Shown here: positions 7,647 to 16,382 of the stretch, one piece after another | Position numbering within the stretch: position 1 is the first letter of the stretch | Layout of the letters: each line of letters opens with the position of its first letter | Source: CBDFHC01 sp965247585 | GTDB lineage: Bacteria; Chloroflexota; Dehalococcoidia; Lucifugimonadales; GCA-2712585 | Assembly: GCA_965247585.1 (NCBI GenBank) | Contig: CBDFHC010000003.1 | Coordinates: forward strand, 434,001-498,000 | DNA: 64,000 nt | Direction: 5' to 3' | Made by a program: the position numbers and the translations under genes | The notes under the pieces: model-generated | Told to the model about the DNA's origin: nothing | Databases searched by the model: none | Seen by the model: only the letters and a program-made list of their open reading frames with translations

Positions 7647-9248
7647 TTAGCTCCCGCCGGGACCCTTCATAAAGTCAGCAACGCGCTCGCCTATCATTAG
7701 CGCCGTGGCGTTCATAGGCCTTCGGGCCACATCGGGGGCCACCGACGTGTCCACTACGCGGAGCGACTCCAGCCCATGGACCCGGCAGTACTGGTCTACC
7801 ACGGCCATGGGGTCCGATGCGGGACCCATCTTGCAGGTGCCGGACATGTGTATGGTGGTGGCCACGTTTTTCAGCAGCCAGGCGTCTAGCGCTTCGTCGG
7901 AGGCCAGGTCTTCGTCCGAGGGGGCGATACGCTTGCCAATGACACCGCTGTATGCGCTGTGCTCCGACAGCCGGACGCACAATCGAACGGCCTCGCGCAA
8001 CCGCTGCCGGTCCCACGGGTCCTCCAGGTACCGATAGTCCAGGTAAGGTTGCGCGTGGGGGTCAGCGGAGGTGAGCCGAAGCTCGCCGGAGCTAACGGCT
8101 TTGTAGAGGCCGGCGCTGAATCCAGCAATCAGGCCTGTTTCGGAAGGGCCGCCGCCGGTTGGTTGGGGGATCAGTGGTTGGACTTGCATGTCTGTGCGGG
8201 TGCTGGACCCGTCAGCGGTGTAGTGAAGGCTGACCGGGTTCCCCGGCGCGTTCGGGTTAAGAACGGCGCCATCTTTCGCGTGGATGCGCACCAACACATA
8301 GGGGTGGTCTCTTAGATTCTGACCCACGCCGGGCAGGTCATGCAGCACCTGGAGTCCCATGCTTCGCAAATGGGCGGCGGGCCCCACGCCGGACAGCATC
8401 AGCAGATGAGGCGATTTAACCGCCCCGGCGCTCACTACGATCTCCTCCGCCTCAACTATGAACCTCTCTCCTCCGCTTTCCACCTCCAGTCCCGTAGCCC
8501 TTTTACCATCGAACAGGATGCGCGTGACGAAAGCGTTGCCCTTGATGGTCAGGTTGAGCCTGTGGCGGGCTGGGTTGATATGCGTCAGCGCCGCGCTCAT
8601 TCGAATTCCGTGCAGGTTGTTCTTGGGAGCCGCCCCCACCCCTTCCGACTTGGGGCTGTTCTTGTCCCGGTCTTCGGGGAAACCTGCTTCCAGACAGGCC
8701 TGATGGAAGGCCTCGTGGAGGGGCTCCCAGTCCTTTCGGGGGTAACGGCGAATTGGCACTGGACCATCGGTGCCGTGAAAGTCGTCCCGAACGTCCAGGT
8801 CGGTTTCCAGCTTCCGGAAGTAGGGCAAGACCTTCATAAAGCTCCACTCGTCGTTGGCCCAGGAAGCCCACTCGTCGAAGTCTTCCGGAACGCCACGAAG
8901 GAAGGTCTGCCCGTTGATGGCGCCGGAGCCCCCCACGACCTTGCCCCGCGGCACCTGGATGGGCTCGGTCTGCTGGATGGACCCTCTACCCACGAACGAC
9001 CAGTTGTGACGGGGCTCGATGAGGGCCCGTGTTGGGCCGTCGCCGACGTGGGCACCGCTGGGCGTCTGACCGTCGTAGCCTGCGATCCGGCTGGCGCCGT
9101 CCTTCAGACCATCGGGGAGATGCTCCAGGTCTGGATGGTCGTCACCGGCCTCCAGCAGCAGCACCGAACGACCCGGGTCCTCGGAGAGCCGTGCGGCCAG
9201 GACGCCGCCGGCGGAGCCGGCACCGACCACTATTACGTCATATTTCAT
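7647..9248 (-). CDS. GMC-family FAD oxidoreductase (choline dehydrogenase-like)
   Basis: A 533-residue flavoprotein that oxidises an alcohol substrate; the substrate cannot be read from sequence. The start is ATG 9248 (MKYDVIVVGAGSAGG), with GGAGGAG upstream; the open frame extends further but the extra residues are not family-like. The FAD-binding Rossmann motif GAGSAGGVLAARLSE lies at about residues 9-23. The GMC signature block with VPRGKVVGGSGAINGQTFLRG is near residue 90. The C-terminal catalytic region has the His of HMSGTCKMG and the Asn of MNATALMIGER. It stands alone, convergent with the tRNA/relic region. Confidence 0.92.
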   Translation of the reverse strand: MKYDVIVVGAGSAGGVLAARLSEDPGRSVLLLEAGDDHPDLEHLPDGLKDGASRIAGYDGQTPSGAHVGDGPTRALIEPRHNWSFVGRGSIQQTEPIQVPRGKVVGGSGAINGQTFLRGVPEDFDEWASWANDEWSFMKVLPYFRKLETDLDVRDDFHGTDGPVPIRRYPRKDWEPLHEAFHQACLEAGFPEDRDKNSPKSEGVGAAPKNNLHGIRMSAALTHINPARHRLNLTIKGNAFVTRILFDGKRATGLEVESGGERFIVEAEEIVVSAGAVKSPHLLMLSGVGPAAHLRSMGLQVLHDLPGVGQNLRDHPYVLVRIHAKDGAVLNPNAPGNPVSLHYTADGSSTRTDMQVQPLIPQPTGGGPSETGLIAGFSAGLYKAVSSGELRLTSADPHAQPYLDYRYLEDPWDRQRLREAVRLCVRLSEHSAYSGVIGKRIAPSDEDLASDEALDAWLLKNVATTIHMSGTCKMGPASDPMAVVDQYCRVHGLESLRVVDTSVAPDVARRPMNATALMIGERVADFMKGPGGS

Positions 9249-9315
9249 TCCTTTTCTCCTCCTGGAGGACGCACCATACCAGTTCAGGAAGTGCGCTAGT
9301 TTAACGACGCTTTCC

Positions 9316-9779
9316 CTACTCCTGCCGGTACAATATTGTAATCGAAGTTGGAGCGGCCTCGACCGGGCGGGCAATGGTTAGCTGGAAACCGAGGCCGCCG
9401 TTGCTGTACGTCGAAATGTAGAGATTGGCCACCGGGAAGCGCTGCTGGGGGACGCTCCAACCCCATTCCTGGAAGGCCACCCAGTGACCTGCACGGCGTC
9501 TAGCGGCGCACCTCCGGCTGTGAGCACGGTTCCCGAGAGCGTAAGCCGGAAGACTGACACCTGGACTCCGGGTCTGGGCGCCGGCGTGGTATCGACCACC
9601 GGCCCTGGACCGTTGCCCTCCCTCGGCGCAGGACTGGGAGTCACGCCGGTCCTAGCCTCTCGCGTGGGCGCTTCAGTGGCCCCCGGGACGACGGTGGGGG
9701 TCTTCTTGGCGCCGGTGCAGCCCGCAACCGGCAGGGCGAACGCGCCCACGGCCAAAAGCGATCCCGCGGCCTGCTTCAT
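9316..9779 (-). pseudogene. Small secreted lipoprotein, frameshifted
   Basis: ATG 9779 (MKQAAGSLLAVGAFALPVAGC) gives a signal peptide with lipobox LPVAGC (Cys 21), then a Thr/Pro-rich linker and a short beta-rich domain (VSVFRLTLSGTVLTAGGAPL). Around 9475-9480 the coding frame changes. The first frame ends at 9378, but another frame continues with clearly coding sequence (WVAFQEWGWSVPQQRFPVAN, then YISTYSNGGLGFQL) to a stop at 9316-9318. A one-base indel at the GGGTGG run explains this; it may be a real mutation or an assembly error. The intact protein would be about 154 residues. Function unknown. Confidence 0.65.
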
Positions 9780-9995
9780 ACCGCTTCTCTCCAACCTGCC
9801 CATTTACTCGTATAGGCCCCCGTTCATGTCATTCTATAGTGGAACGAAAATTCTGCTAGGCTGGGAAAGCAAGCCCAACATCGACGCCCGTCTCACACTT
9901 ACCAACCTCGTTGACACCGTAGCTACCGACGGCCATCATACCACCTGCCAAGAAGCCAACATCCGGTGGTTCACAAGCTCGCAAAAGGGACCAAA

Positions 9996-10538
9996 ATGCC
10001 CGACGAAAGTAACAAGCTCTATCTCTACGAAGCCCTGGAAATGCGCAGCGAATACGACGCCAGAATCAAAACCCTCAAGGCCTGCCTACCCGAGACCAGG
10101 GAGGAACAGGATAAGCCCTATTACCTCAGAGACGAAGAGGTGATCTATCGCCCTAGCTCAGACTTCAATGCCGCAGAGGCCAGAGAGCAACTGAGGACCC
10201 TGGAATTCAAACGTCGCAAGCTGAACGGGGCCATCCAGCGGGCCAATTTTGAACACACCCTCACCTTTCAAAATGAGGCTATGAACCTCAACGACGCCCT
10301 TGAGCTTCGCAAGTCGCAGGTCGAACGTATGGGGGAGCTTAATAAGCAGGTAGTGGAGTCAACCCAGCAAAGAGTTATCTAAAAAGAGGGCCGGGACATT
10401 GAGGACCCCATTGCGGTGCCCTACCTCCAGGGCGACACACAACTGAAAGAGGCACGGGTGGGCTTTAGGCAGCTTAACCGCCTTATCCGGTCGGCTTCCT
10501 TCACCTTAACTGTGGACTTTCAAGACGAACCCTTGTAG
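9996..10538 (+). pseudogene. DIP1984-family protein with an in-frame TAA
   Basis: From ATG 9996 (MPDESNKLYLYEALEMRSEY), helical sequence typical of the DIP1984 family runs 128 codons to TAA at 10380-10382. The same frame then continues for 51 more codons with the expected family tail (LKEARVGFRQLNRLIRSASF) to TAG 10536-10538. Length and order match an intact family member of about 180 residues, so a single nonsense change interrupts it. The family has no established function that I know. TAA is not a recoding codon in bacteria, so I call it a pseudogene or sequencing error rather than a recoded gene. 10539-10858 holds nothing recognisable. Confidence 0.6.
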
Positions 10539-10858
10539 CCTTTCATTGAGGAGACAGGGGAGCACGCGCGAATGTCCCGGCGACGGGACATAGCCCAGAG
10601 CATGGCCTCTGTGAGCGCCAAAACTGGGGTTAAGGCTGTTCGACTCAGCCGCTTGAGCAACTAACACAAGAACACCTGACCAAATAGCTAACTTAGACGT
10701 TTAGACCCAGAGCTGTATGGCTCCGCGTCTCCTCACCCGCCGTTGCCAATCCCAAGCAATTTCAGCACTGTCATGGGAAATCTAGCGCCTTTGTTGATAA
10801 TGCAGGGTCTGTCCTTGTATCTTTAGAGATGATGCCGCCCACCGGATAAACCACCCGT

Positions 10859-12178
10859 ATGTCTGAGACCGCAGAGCCGCAAAACCCTCCCGCTAGACCG
10901 GGCACCTTCGCTTCCCTCCAGTACCCTGACTACCGGCGGCTCTGGCTGGCCACAGCGCTGTCCCAGTCGGCGGGTTGGGCGCTGATCGTCCTCCGGGGCG
11001 CGCTGGTCTACAAGCTAACAGATTCCAACGCCTGGGTGGGCCTGGTCACCATGGCGGCCCTGCTCCCAGCCTTGTTGGTCACCCCTCTCTCGGGCCTCAT
11101 GGCCGACCGTTTCGACCGGCGCCGTCTCCTGGCCTTCACTTACGCCCTCAACCTAGGCCACAACCTGCTCCTGGCGTTCATCGTGATAAGCGGCGCCGCC
11201 ACCGAGTACCACATCCTCATCCTGGCCATCGTCAACGGCTCCATCCGGGCCATTGAGATGCCCACTAACCAGGCGCTCCTTCCCAACCTGGTGCCGCGGG
11301 AGCGGCTGCAGAACGCGGTGGCCCTCACCCAGCTTATGCAGCAGGGCTCCCGAATGATGGGGCCACTACTGATGCTTCCCATCATCCGATTCTTTGACCC
11401 GGAGCCCGCCTTCTTCCTCTCCGCCGGGTTCTACGCCCTGGGCTGGATGCAGGTGGCGCAGATTAAGACGGTGTCCCGCGGCATGGTGGAGGCCAGTAAG
11501 GGTGTGGTCTTCAACCTGGTGGCCGGCGTGCGGTACATCTATACGCATCCCCTGCTCCTTTTCATAATGCTGATAGCCGTCCTCCACTGCGCCCTGACGA
11601 TGGCGTTCGAGTCGATCTTCCCCTTCTTCTCCCGCATCGCGCTGGGGTTGGAAAGCGACAGGGAGATCTTTGAGGGGCCCACCTATTTAATGATCGCCGT
11701 GGGGAGCGGGGCCATTCTGGGCAATCTGGCGCTGGCGCGGGTGGAAGGGCTCAAGACGCGGGGCCGTCTCTTCCTCTGGTTCGGCCTCACCAGCGGGCTT
11801 TCGCCGGTCCTCCTGGCGTTCACCACCAACATACCTACCGCCATGCTGGCCGCCGGCGCCATGGGCGCCGCCACCGCAGGCTTCATGACGCTGAGTCACG
11901 GCATGGTCCAGGCCATAACCCCGGACGCCGTGAGGGGCCGGGTCTTGAGCGGAAACACCTGGCACGTCCAGGGCGCCATGGGCGGATTCAACGCCGTTAA
12001 CGGCGTTCTCATGGACCTCCCCTGGATGAAACCCACCCTTCTGCTAAGCGCCACCGGCCTCATATTTGTTTGGGTAATGGTTGCCAGCTTCCTGGTCCAC
12101 CACCTCCGCTCCATCTACACTCGGGGCATCCCGGCCGCAATTCTTGCCCCCGCACCCCTACCCGACGCGCCGGGCTAG
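10859..12178 (+). CDS. Major facilitator superfamily exporter (MFS_3/EntS-like)
   Basis: A 439-residue inner-membrane transporter with about twelve hydrophobic segments. The loop 2-3 motif appears as GLMADRFDRRRLLAF (about residues 80-94) and the N-terminus is SLQYPDYRRLWLATALSQSA, the usual start of the enterobactin-exporter-like MFS_3 group. That group exports siderophores, drugs or other small molecules by proton antiport; no substrate can be inferred here. It is monocistronic and followed by a hairpin at 12201-12231. It is the last gene before the one-sided repeats begin. Confidence 0.88.
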   Translation: MSETAEPQNPPARPGTFASLQYPDYRRLWLATALSQSAGWALIVLRGALVYKLTDSNAWVGLVTMAALLPALLVTPLSGLMADRFDRRRLLAFTYALNLGHNLLLAFIVISGAATEYHILILAIVNGSIRAIEMPTNQALLPNLVPRERLQNAVALTQLMQQGSRMMGPLLMLPIIRFFDPEPAFFLSAGFYALGWMQVAQIKTVSRGMVEASKGVVFNLVAGVRYIYTHPLLLFIMLIAVLHCALTMAFESIFPFFSRIALGLESDREIFEGPTYLMIAVGSGAILGNLALARVEGLKTRGRLFLWFGLTSGLSPVLLAFTTNIPTAMLAAGAMGAATAGFMTLSHGMVQAITPDAVRGRVLSGNTWHVQGAMGGFNAVNGVLMDLPWMKPTLLLSATGLIFVWVMVASFLVHHLRSIYTRGIPAAILAPAPLPDAPG

Positions 12179-12200
12179 CGTCTCCAGCAGTGAGGCGGGT

Positions 12201-12231
12201 CCCTTTCCCGTCCAGCGGAGGACGGAAAGGG
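12201..12231 (+). terminator. Hairpin after the MFS gene
   Basis: CCCTTTCC-C-GTCC pairs with GGACGGAAAGGG across a short loop, 23 bp after the stop codon. No U tract follows, so termination is only suggested. Confidence 0.4.
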
Positions 12232-12351
12232 TGTGACGGGGCGGTGGGAGTTGAGTGAGGGGGTACGGGCACCCCCAGGGGCTTCTCAAGCTGATGATGT
12301 TTTTTCCGGGGCGATCTGCCATGGCGATGTCTATAGCGACTGCGGCGGACG

Positions 12352-12475
12352 GCGAATCACAGGTTGGTGGTGCCCACCGACCCGCCCCGGAAGGTCTATA
12401 AGACGAATTTCTGAGGGACACCCTCAGAGTCTCGGCAGCCACCACCTGGGTTACCTGCACTCTCCAGCCCAGGTA
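12352..12475 (+). repeat. Family A repeat, first copy
   Basis: Family A consists of a conserved core GGTTGGTGGTKCCCACC, a CCCGCCC..GGAAGGT block, the hairpin TGAGGGACACCCTCA, then CTCCCGGCAG and a third hairpin block GGGAACCCAGGTTCCC or CACCACCCAGGTTCCC, ending GCACTCTCC. This copy is the leftmost in the window. Confidence 0.85.
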
Positions 12476-12554
12476 GTGTCTATGAGGGTGGCGCGTGGGG
12501 AGGGGCGGTGTATCATTGTTGCGGGCAAGTTGATTTCTTCGGGTTGGAGCGGCG

Positions 12555-13529
12555 ATGGGGCATTCGCATCACGGCCACGGCAGCCAGGCGTTGGACACTG
12601 AGGTGGGGCTGCGGGTTGTAAAGATCACGTTTTTCGTGCTGTTGGGAACCTCGGTGGTGGAGGCGGCCATCGCGTTCTTGAGCGGCAGCGCGGGGCTGCT
12701 GGCGGACACCGTGCACAGCGTTAGCAACACGGCGACGACGCTGCCGCTATGGGTGGCGTTTGTGCTGAGCCGCCGCAGGGCGACGCGGAATTACCCGTAC
12801 GGGTACCATCGCTCGGAGGATGTGGCGGGGATTATTATCCTGCTGCTGATTTTTGCCAGCGCGGTGCTGGTAGGGTACGGGTCGGTAGGAAAGCTGCTGT
12901 CTGGAAACAAGCCATCTTTCATACCGCTGGCGATGGTGGCGGGAAGTGTGGGGTTTGTGGCTAACGAGGCGGTGGCGCAGTACCGGATTCGGGTGGGGAG
13001 AAGGATAGAGAGCGCGGCGCTGTTGGCTGACGGGCAGCACGCCAGGGTGGACGGGTTGGGGTCGCTGGCGGTGGTGGTGGGGCTGGCGGTGGCGGCGTTG
13101 GGGTTCCCGGAGGGAGACGCGATTGTAGGGCTGGTGATTACGGCGCTGATCGCGTACCTGCTGGTAAGGGAGGCGGCGCCGACGGTGTTGTCCAGGGTGA
13201 TGGACCGGATGGACCCGGGAATTCTTTCGCAGGTGGAGGGGCTGGCGAAGGGGGTGCCGCAGGTGGAGATGGTGACTGACGTTCGGGCGCGGTGGATTGG
13301 GCATTCGTTGCTGGCGGAGCTGAGCGTGGGGGTGGACGGAGGGCTGACGGTTGAGGAGGGTCACGCGGTGGCTGAGCGGGTGGAGCACGAGCTGCTGCAC
13401 CACGTGGGGAAGCTACAGCGGTGCGTGGTACACGTAGAACCAACTGGGGACGGCACGGGGCCGGGGCATCAGATTACGGGGCACCACTTCGACGACGGTG
13501 CGGAAGGGGACGAAGAGGGGCGAGGCTAG
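12555..13529 (+). CDS. Cation diffusion facilitator metal exporter
   Basis: A 324-residue CDF protein exporting divalent metal by proton antiport. A His-rich N-terminus (MGHSHHGHGS) precedes six transmembrane helices (about residues 22-215) and a cytoplasmic C-terminal metal-sensing domain. In helix 2 the metal site reads LADTVHSVSNT: Asp, then His, with Asn where most Zn transporters have the final Asp of HxxxD. In helix 5 the site ADGQHARVD keeps HxxxD. The Asn change may alter specificity. The last codons lie in sequence shared with the end of the yhhQ region (see 13489-13668), so the extreme C-terminus may have been altered by recombination. Codons are G-ending, opposite to lysS/serS. Confidence 0.9.
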   Translation: MGHSHHGHGSQALDTEVGLRVVKITFFVLLGTSVVEAAIAFLSGSAGLLADTVHSVSNTATTLPLWVAFVLSRRRATRNYPYGYHRSEDVAGIIILLLIFASAVLVGYGSVGKLLSGNKPSFIPLAMVAGSVGFVANEAVAQYRIRVGRRIESAALLADGQHARVDGLGSLAVVVGLAVAALGFPEGDAIVGLVITALIAYLLVREAAPTVLSRVMDRMDPGILSQVEGLAKGVPQVEMVTDVRARWIGHSLLAELSVGVDGGLTVEEGHAVAERVEHELLHHVGKLQRCVVHVEPTGDGTGPGHQITGHHFDDGAEGDEEGRG

Positions 13530-13668
13530 CCCGCAGGCTTGGTGGGTGGGTGGCGAGGATGTTGGCGATCACGAGCATGCAGGCCATGGTGGCGATGATG
13601 TACTCGATGCCGAAGCGCCGCGCGATTAGGACGGAGAGGCCGGCCACGAAAAGGGTGGCGGAGAGCTA
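13489..13668 (-). pseudogene. Internally deleted duplicate of yhhQ
   Basis: Sequence here matches two separate parts of the yhhQ locus: its 3' end and flank (GGCGAGGCTAGCCCGCAGGC, as at 16692) joined directly to its 5' part (TGGCGATGATGTACTCGATG, as at 17306). About 550 bp of the middle is missing. It is therefore a deletion relic of a second copy of the queuosine-precursor transporter gene, on the same strand, lying at the end of the CDF gene. Confidence 0.75.
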
Positions 13669-13722
13669 CAGAAATGAGTTGCGAACCCTTGGCAGTGGCG
13701 TTGAGTGCAACTCGCCAAGGCC

Positions 13723-15123
13723 TCAGCGTTCAAAGTCTACAAAGTTTGATTGAAATGCCCAGGGGCCTGTGCCGCATTCCGATTCCGTAGCGTCTTGCTT
13801 CTCTATGCGCAAGGTGGTCTCACCGGTAAGTTGAATGAGAATGATCCGTGGATGTGGATGGGATATTGGATCGCCCAAACGGTTGTGCCAAGAGTCGTAG
13901 CAATAGATATTGCCATCAGCGATCACCTGGCTAAAGTCCAAATTTACCCTACCACCAGATGTCTGGGGGGCGAAATGTTCTGCGAAAGGCCCAAGTCCTG
14001 GCACTGGCGCTCCAACTGAGAAAGTGCCTAACAATGGGTCGACATTGTCGTGGACCAGGGCGAGATGGGTAGTATTTGGGAAAGGTGGCGTGCCCACCGT
14101 GCCAAGCAGGAACCAGTTGCCTTGAGCAGTGCCTGGTTCGTCCTGTTCTACCTCGCCGCAGATTGGCTCGGCTGTCCTAGGTGTTTGCCCTGTGTGGTCT
14201 CCGATCCATCCCCGCAACTGGTCACGGACGTCCGGACTGAAGTAATCAATGGCACAAACCAGGTGATGTGGGTCTAATCCCGACGAGGCCGACCAGTAGC
14301 GTTCGGGATTGGCGTAGGCCAGTGGAGGGACCCGGCTATCCATGGCTCCGAAATCCATTCCTCCCTCGCTAACCCCTATGATCTCGCCTGCTTTCATTTC
14401 AATCATCACATCCTTTGCGCAGCGGAAGGTAGTGCAAGCGCCATCTTCAAATGACCCGGCGTGGACGAGAAGATTCTCAGAAAGCTGCTCGACGTGATGA
14501 AAATAAGCTGAAAACTGATTGCAGGGTTGAAATGTAAGGGTGAAGTCCGGAGGGCTCCCAGACGAATAATATTTTTCAGTTATTCTGGTCATCCAGATAC
14601 GCCCTGGAGCGCAAATCGTAACGGAGGCCGGTGTTGATGGCTCATCTCCAGTCATGGGAACATAAAAGTAGACGTGGTCCGTTGGTAAAGTATGTCCTGG
14701 CGGGTTCAGATTTCCCAACGGAACTATTGCCAGGAGATCCGACAATTGGATGGGTGAGACTTCAAACAGCGGCACGGTTGGGTCAGCTGGGCAATCAGGG
14801 ATAGGTGAGGACGCCTCTTCGAGAGTAGGTGTAGGCGTTGGCGTCGGAGCAGGAGCTGATGCCAGCGTAGGCGTTGTTACGGGCGCAGGCGTTGGCGATG
14901 CGGTAGGAGCTGAAGGCGGCGTAGGCGTTGTTACCGGCGCAGGCGTTGGCGTTGCAGTAGGAGCTGATGGCGGTGTTGGCGTTGGCACCGGCGCAGGCAT
15001 TGGTGTCGGCGTAGGCGTTGGTACCGGCGTAGGCGTAGGAGTCGCGACAGGCTGGGTACAGGCAAACAACACTACAGCCGCGCCGATCAGGCAGCATAGT
15101 ACGACGTAACTACGCTTGGACAT
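13723..15123 (-). CDS. Large secreted lipoprotein with Thr/Pro linker
   Basis: A 466-residue protein with signal peptide and lipobox (VVLFAC, Cys 22), followed by about 80 residues of degenerate Pro-Thr-Pro/Ala repeats that act as a wall or surface spacer. The globular part (about residues 105-466) includes LNPPGHTLPTDHVYFYVP, which recalls the start of M23-like extracellular domains I have seen in Chloroflexota. Metal-binding residues of an M23 peptidase are not clearly present, so I do not call it a peptidase. The linker DNA is a near-perfect short tandem repeat. It is monocistronic and transcribed toward the CDF gene. Function unknown. Confidence 0.75.
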   Translation of the reverse strand: MSKRSYVVLCCLIGAAVVLFACTQPVATPTPTPVPTPTPTPMPAPVPTPTPPSAPTATPTPAPVTTPTPPSAPTASPTPAPVTTPTLASAPAPTPTPTPTLEEASSPIPDCPADPTVPLFEVSPIQLSDLLAIVPLGNLNPPGHTLPTDHVYFYVPMTGDEPSTPASVTICAPGRIWMTRITEKYYSSGSPPDFTLTFQPCNQFSAYFHHVEQLSENLLVHAGSFEDGACTTFRCAKDVMIEMKAGEIIGVSEGGMDFGAMDSRVPPLAYANPERYWSASSGLDPHHLVCAIDYFSPDVRDQLRGWIGDHTGQTPRTAEPICGEVEQDEPGTAQGNWFLLGTVGTPPFPNTTHLALVHDNVDPLLGTFSVGAPVPGLGPFAEHFAPQTSGGRVNLDFSQVIADGNIYCYDSWHNRLGDPISHPHPRIILIQLTGETTLRIEKQDATESECGTGPWAFQSNFVDFER

Positions 15124-15375
15124 GGGGACATCCTAAACTTGCCGACTTCCAGGTTCAATTGGTTGTCCACGTGGATGGACGCATGAACGACACGGGATGA
15201 GGGAGAGATTGTGAGACAAGCGGTCCGCTGAGCCAACAGGCTTGTTACTACTGAATGGTGGAGAAGGGGGAGAGAGGGACTCCGCCGGCCCACGATTTAT
15301 GGAAGCTGGTTGCAGACTGAAAGGCCCTGGTCATTTCGATTGTGGGCGAGCGTAAGAGCCAATAGTTATAACTGC

Positions 15376-16382
15376 CTAGTACTCAGTCAACCTAATTGTT
15401 GGCAGGATAGAGATGGTGAAGCTTGACTCGGGCGTCCACAGTGGAGAATCTCCAGTCAATGGTTGCTCCGGCTTGGTTTCGTTCTGCCTCCAGGGCCGCG
15501 ATCTCGCCACTCAAAGTCTCTTCATCGGCCAGCCACCGCATCTGCTGAGCGAAGTCCACCATGGTACGACGTTCGGTCACTGCCACATGCCTCCAGCCCG
15601 CCAGGGGCTCGCACAGCATGAACAGGTTTCGGGTGCCATTGCGCTGGTACTCGTAATCGTATCGCTCCCGTCGTGCCGGCTTGGGCGGGATCGGAGACCT
15701 CTTTTCCGCCAGCAACTGCTTGGAGGTCTCGTCGAAACAGACCACCGGGCGCTCTGGGTCATAGGGTTCCGCGTAAAGGTCCAGCACATCCTCCATACAC
15801 GCCACAAACTCGGCGCTCACCTGGGGAATACACCACTCCTTCTTCTGCCACGGCTTGAGACTGTTTTTTTCAACCGCTTGCGAATTCCCTCGTGGGACAT
15901 GGAGGGCGCCAGCCCCAACTCCACCACCTTGTTTGCCAGGAGCCGCAGGGTCCAGTGGTCATGGCCTGGAGGGGCCTCGCTGCACGCCAGGGCAATCAGG
16001 TGCGCTTCCCCCCGCTCATCCAGTTTGGTCGGATGTCCTGGCCGAGGATCTTCCTCCAAGGCCCGCTTCAGTCCTCCCTCCAGGTACCGCCGCTTGGTAC
16101 GGCACACCGTACCCGCAGACGTGTCCAGCGCCTCCACGATGCGCATCACCCCCCAGCCCGTATCTGCCTTTAGCAGAATACGGGCCCGGGCAACCTTTCG
16201 CGCTGGGCTCTTTCCCCCGCGAATCAGTCGTTCCAACTGGTCTCGTTCTTCCCTTTCCAACCGGACCACATACCGTTCTCGTCCCATGGCTGCCACCCTC
16301 CTACGTCAACACTCCTAAAAAAGGGTAGCAACCTTAGACGTTTTCTTAAACAATTACCAAAACCGAGTTGACTGAGTACTAG
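15376..16382. mobile_element. Deleted IS630-family element with perfect 16-bp inverted repeats
   Basis: The terminal inverted repeats are CTAGTACTCAGTCAAC (15376-15391) and its exact complement (16367-16382). TA dinucleotides at the ends fit IS630-type target use. The element is about 1.0 kb and carries a two-frame transposase that has lost its catalytic middle. Its right end abuts a comM-like gene remnant. Confidence 0.85.
15392..16296 (-). pseudogene. IS630-type transposase, two frames with central deletion
   Basis: The upstream frame (16296-15817) encodes the HTH half (RYVVRLEREERDQLERLIRG). At 15870-15864 the coding strand has A7 followed by C, a classic -1 slippery site. A -1 shift leads into KPWQKKEWCIPQVSAEF and the second frame, which contains the first catalytic Asp (VVCFDETSKQ). 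After RTMVDFAQQMRWLADE the sequence jumps directly to the normal C-terminal end (ERNQAGATIDWRFSTVDARV). The segment that should carry the second Asp and the Glu of the DDE triad is missing, so the enzyme must be inactive. Frameshifting is common in IS630; the deletion is specific to this copy. Confidence 0.85.

Noticed and set aside
10380..10382. TAA in the DIP1984-like gene considered as recoding.
   Set aside because: UAA has no known bacterial recoding comparable to Sec or Pyl insertion, and no downstream element is evident.
14750..15109. Plus-strand frame of 119 Gly/Val/Ala-rich codons.
   Set aside because: It is the antisense shadow of the Thr/Pro linker repeat in the lipoprotein gene at 13723-15123.
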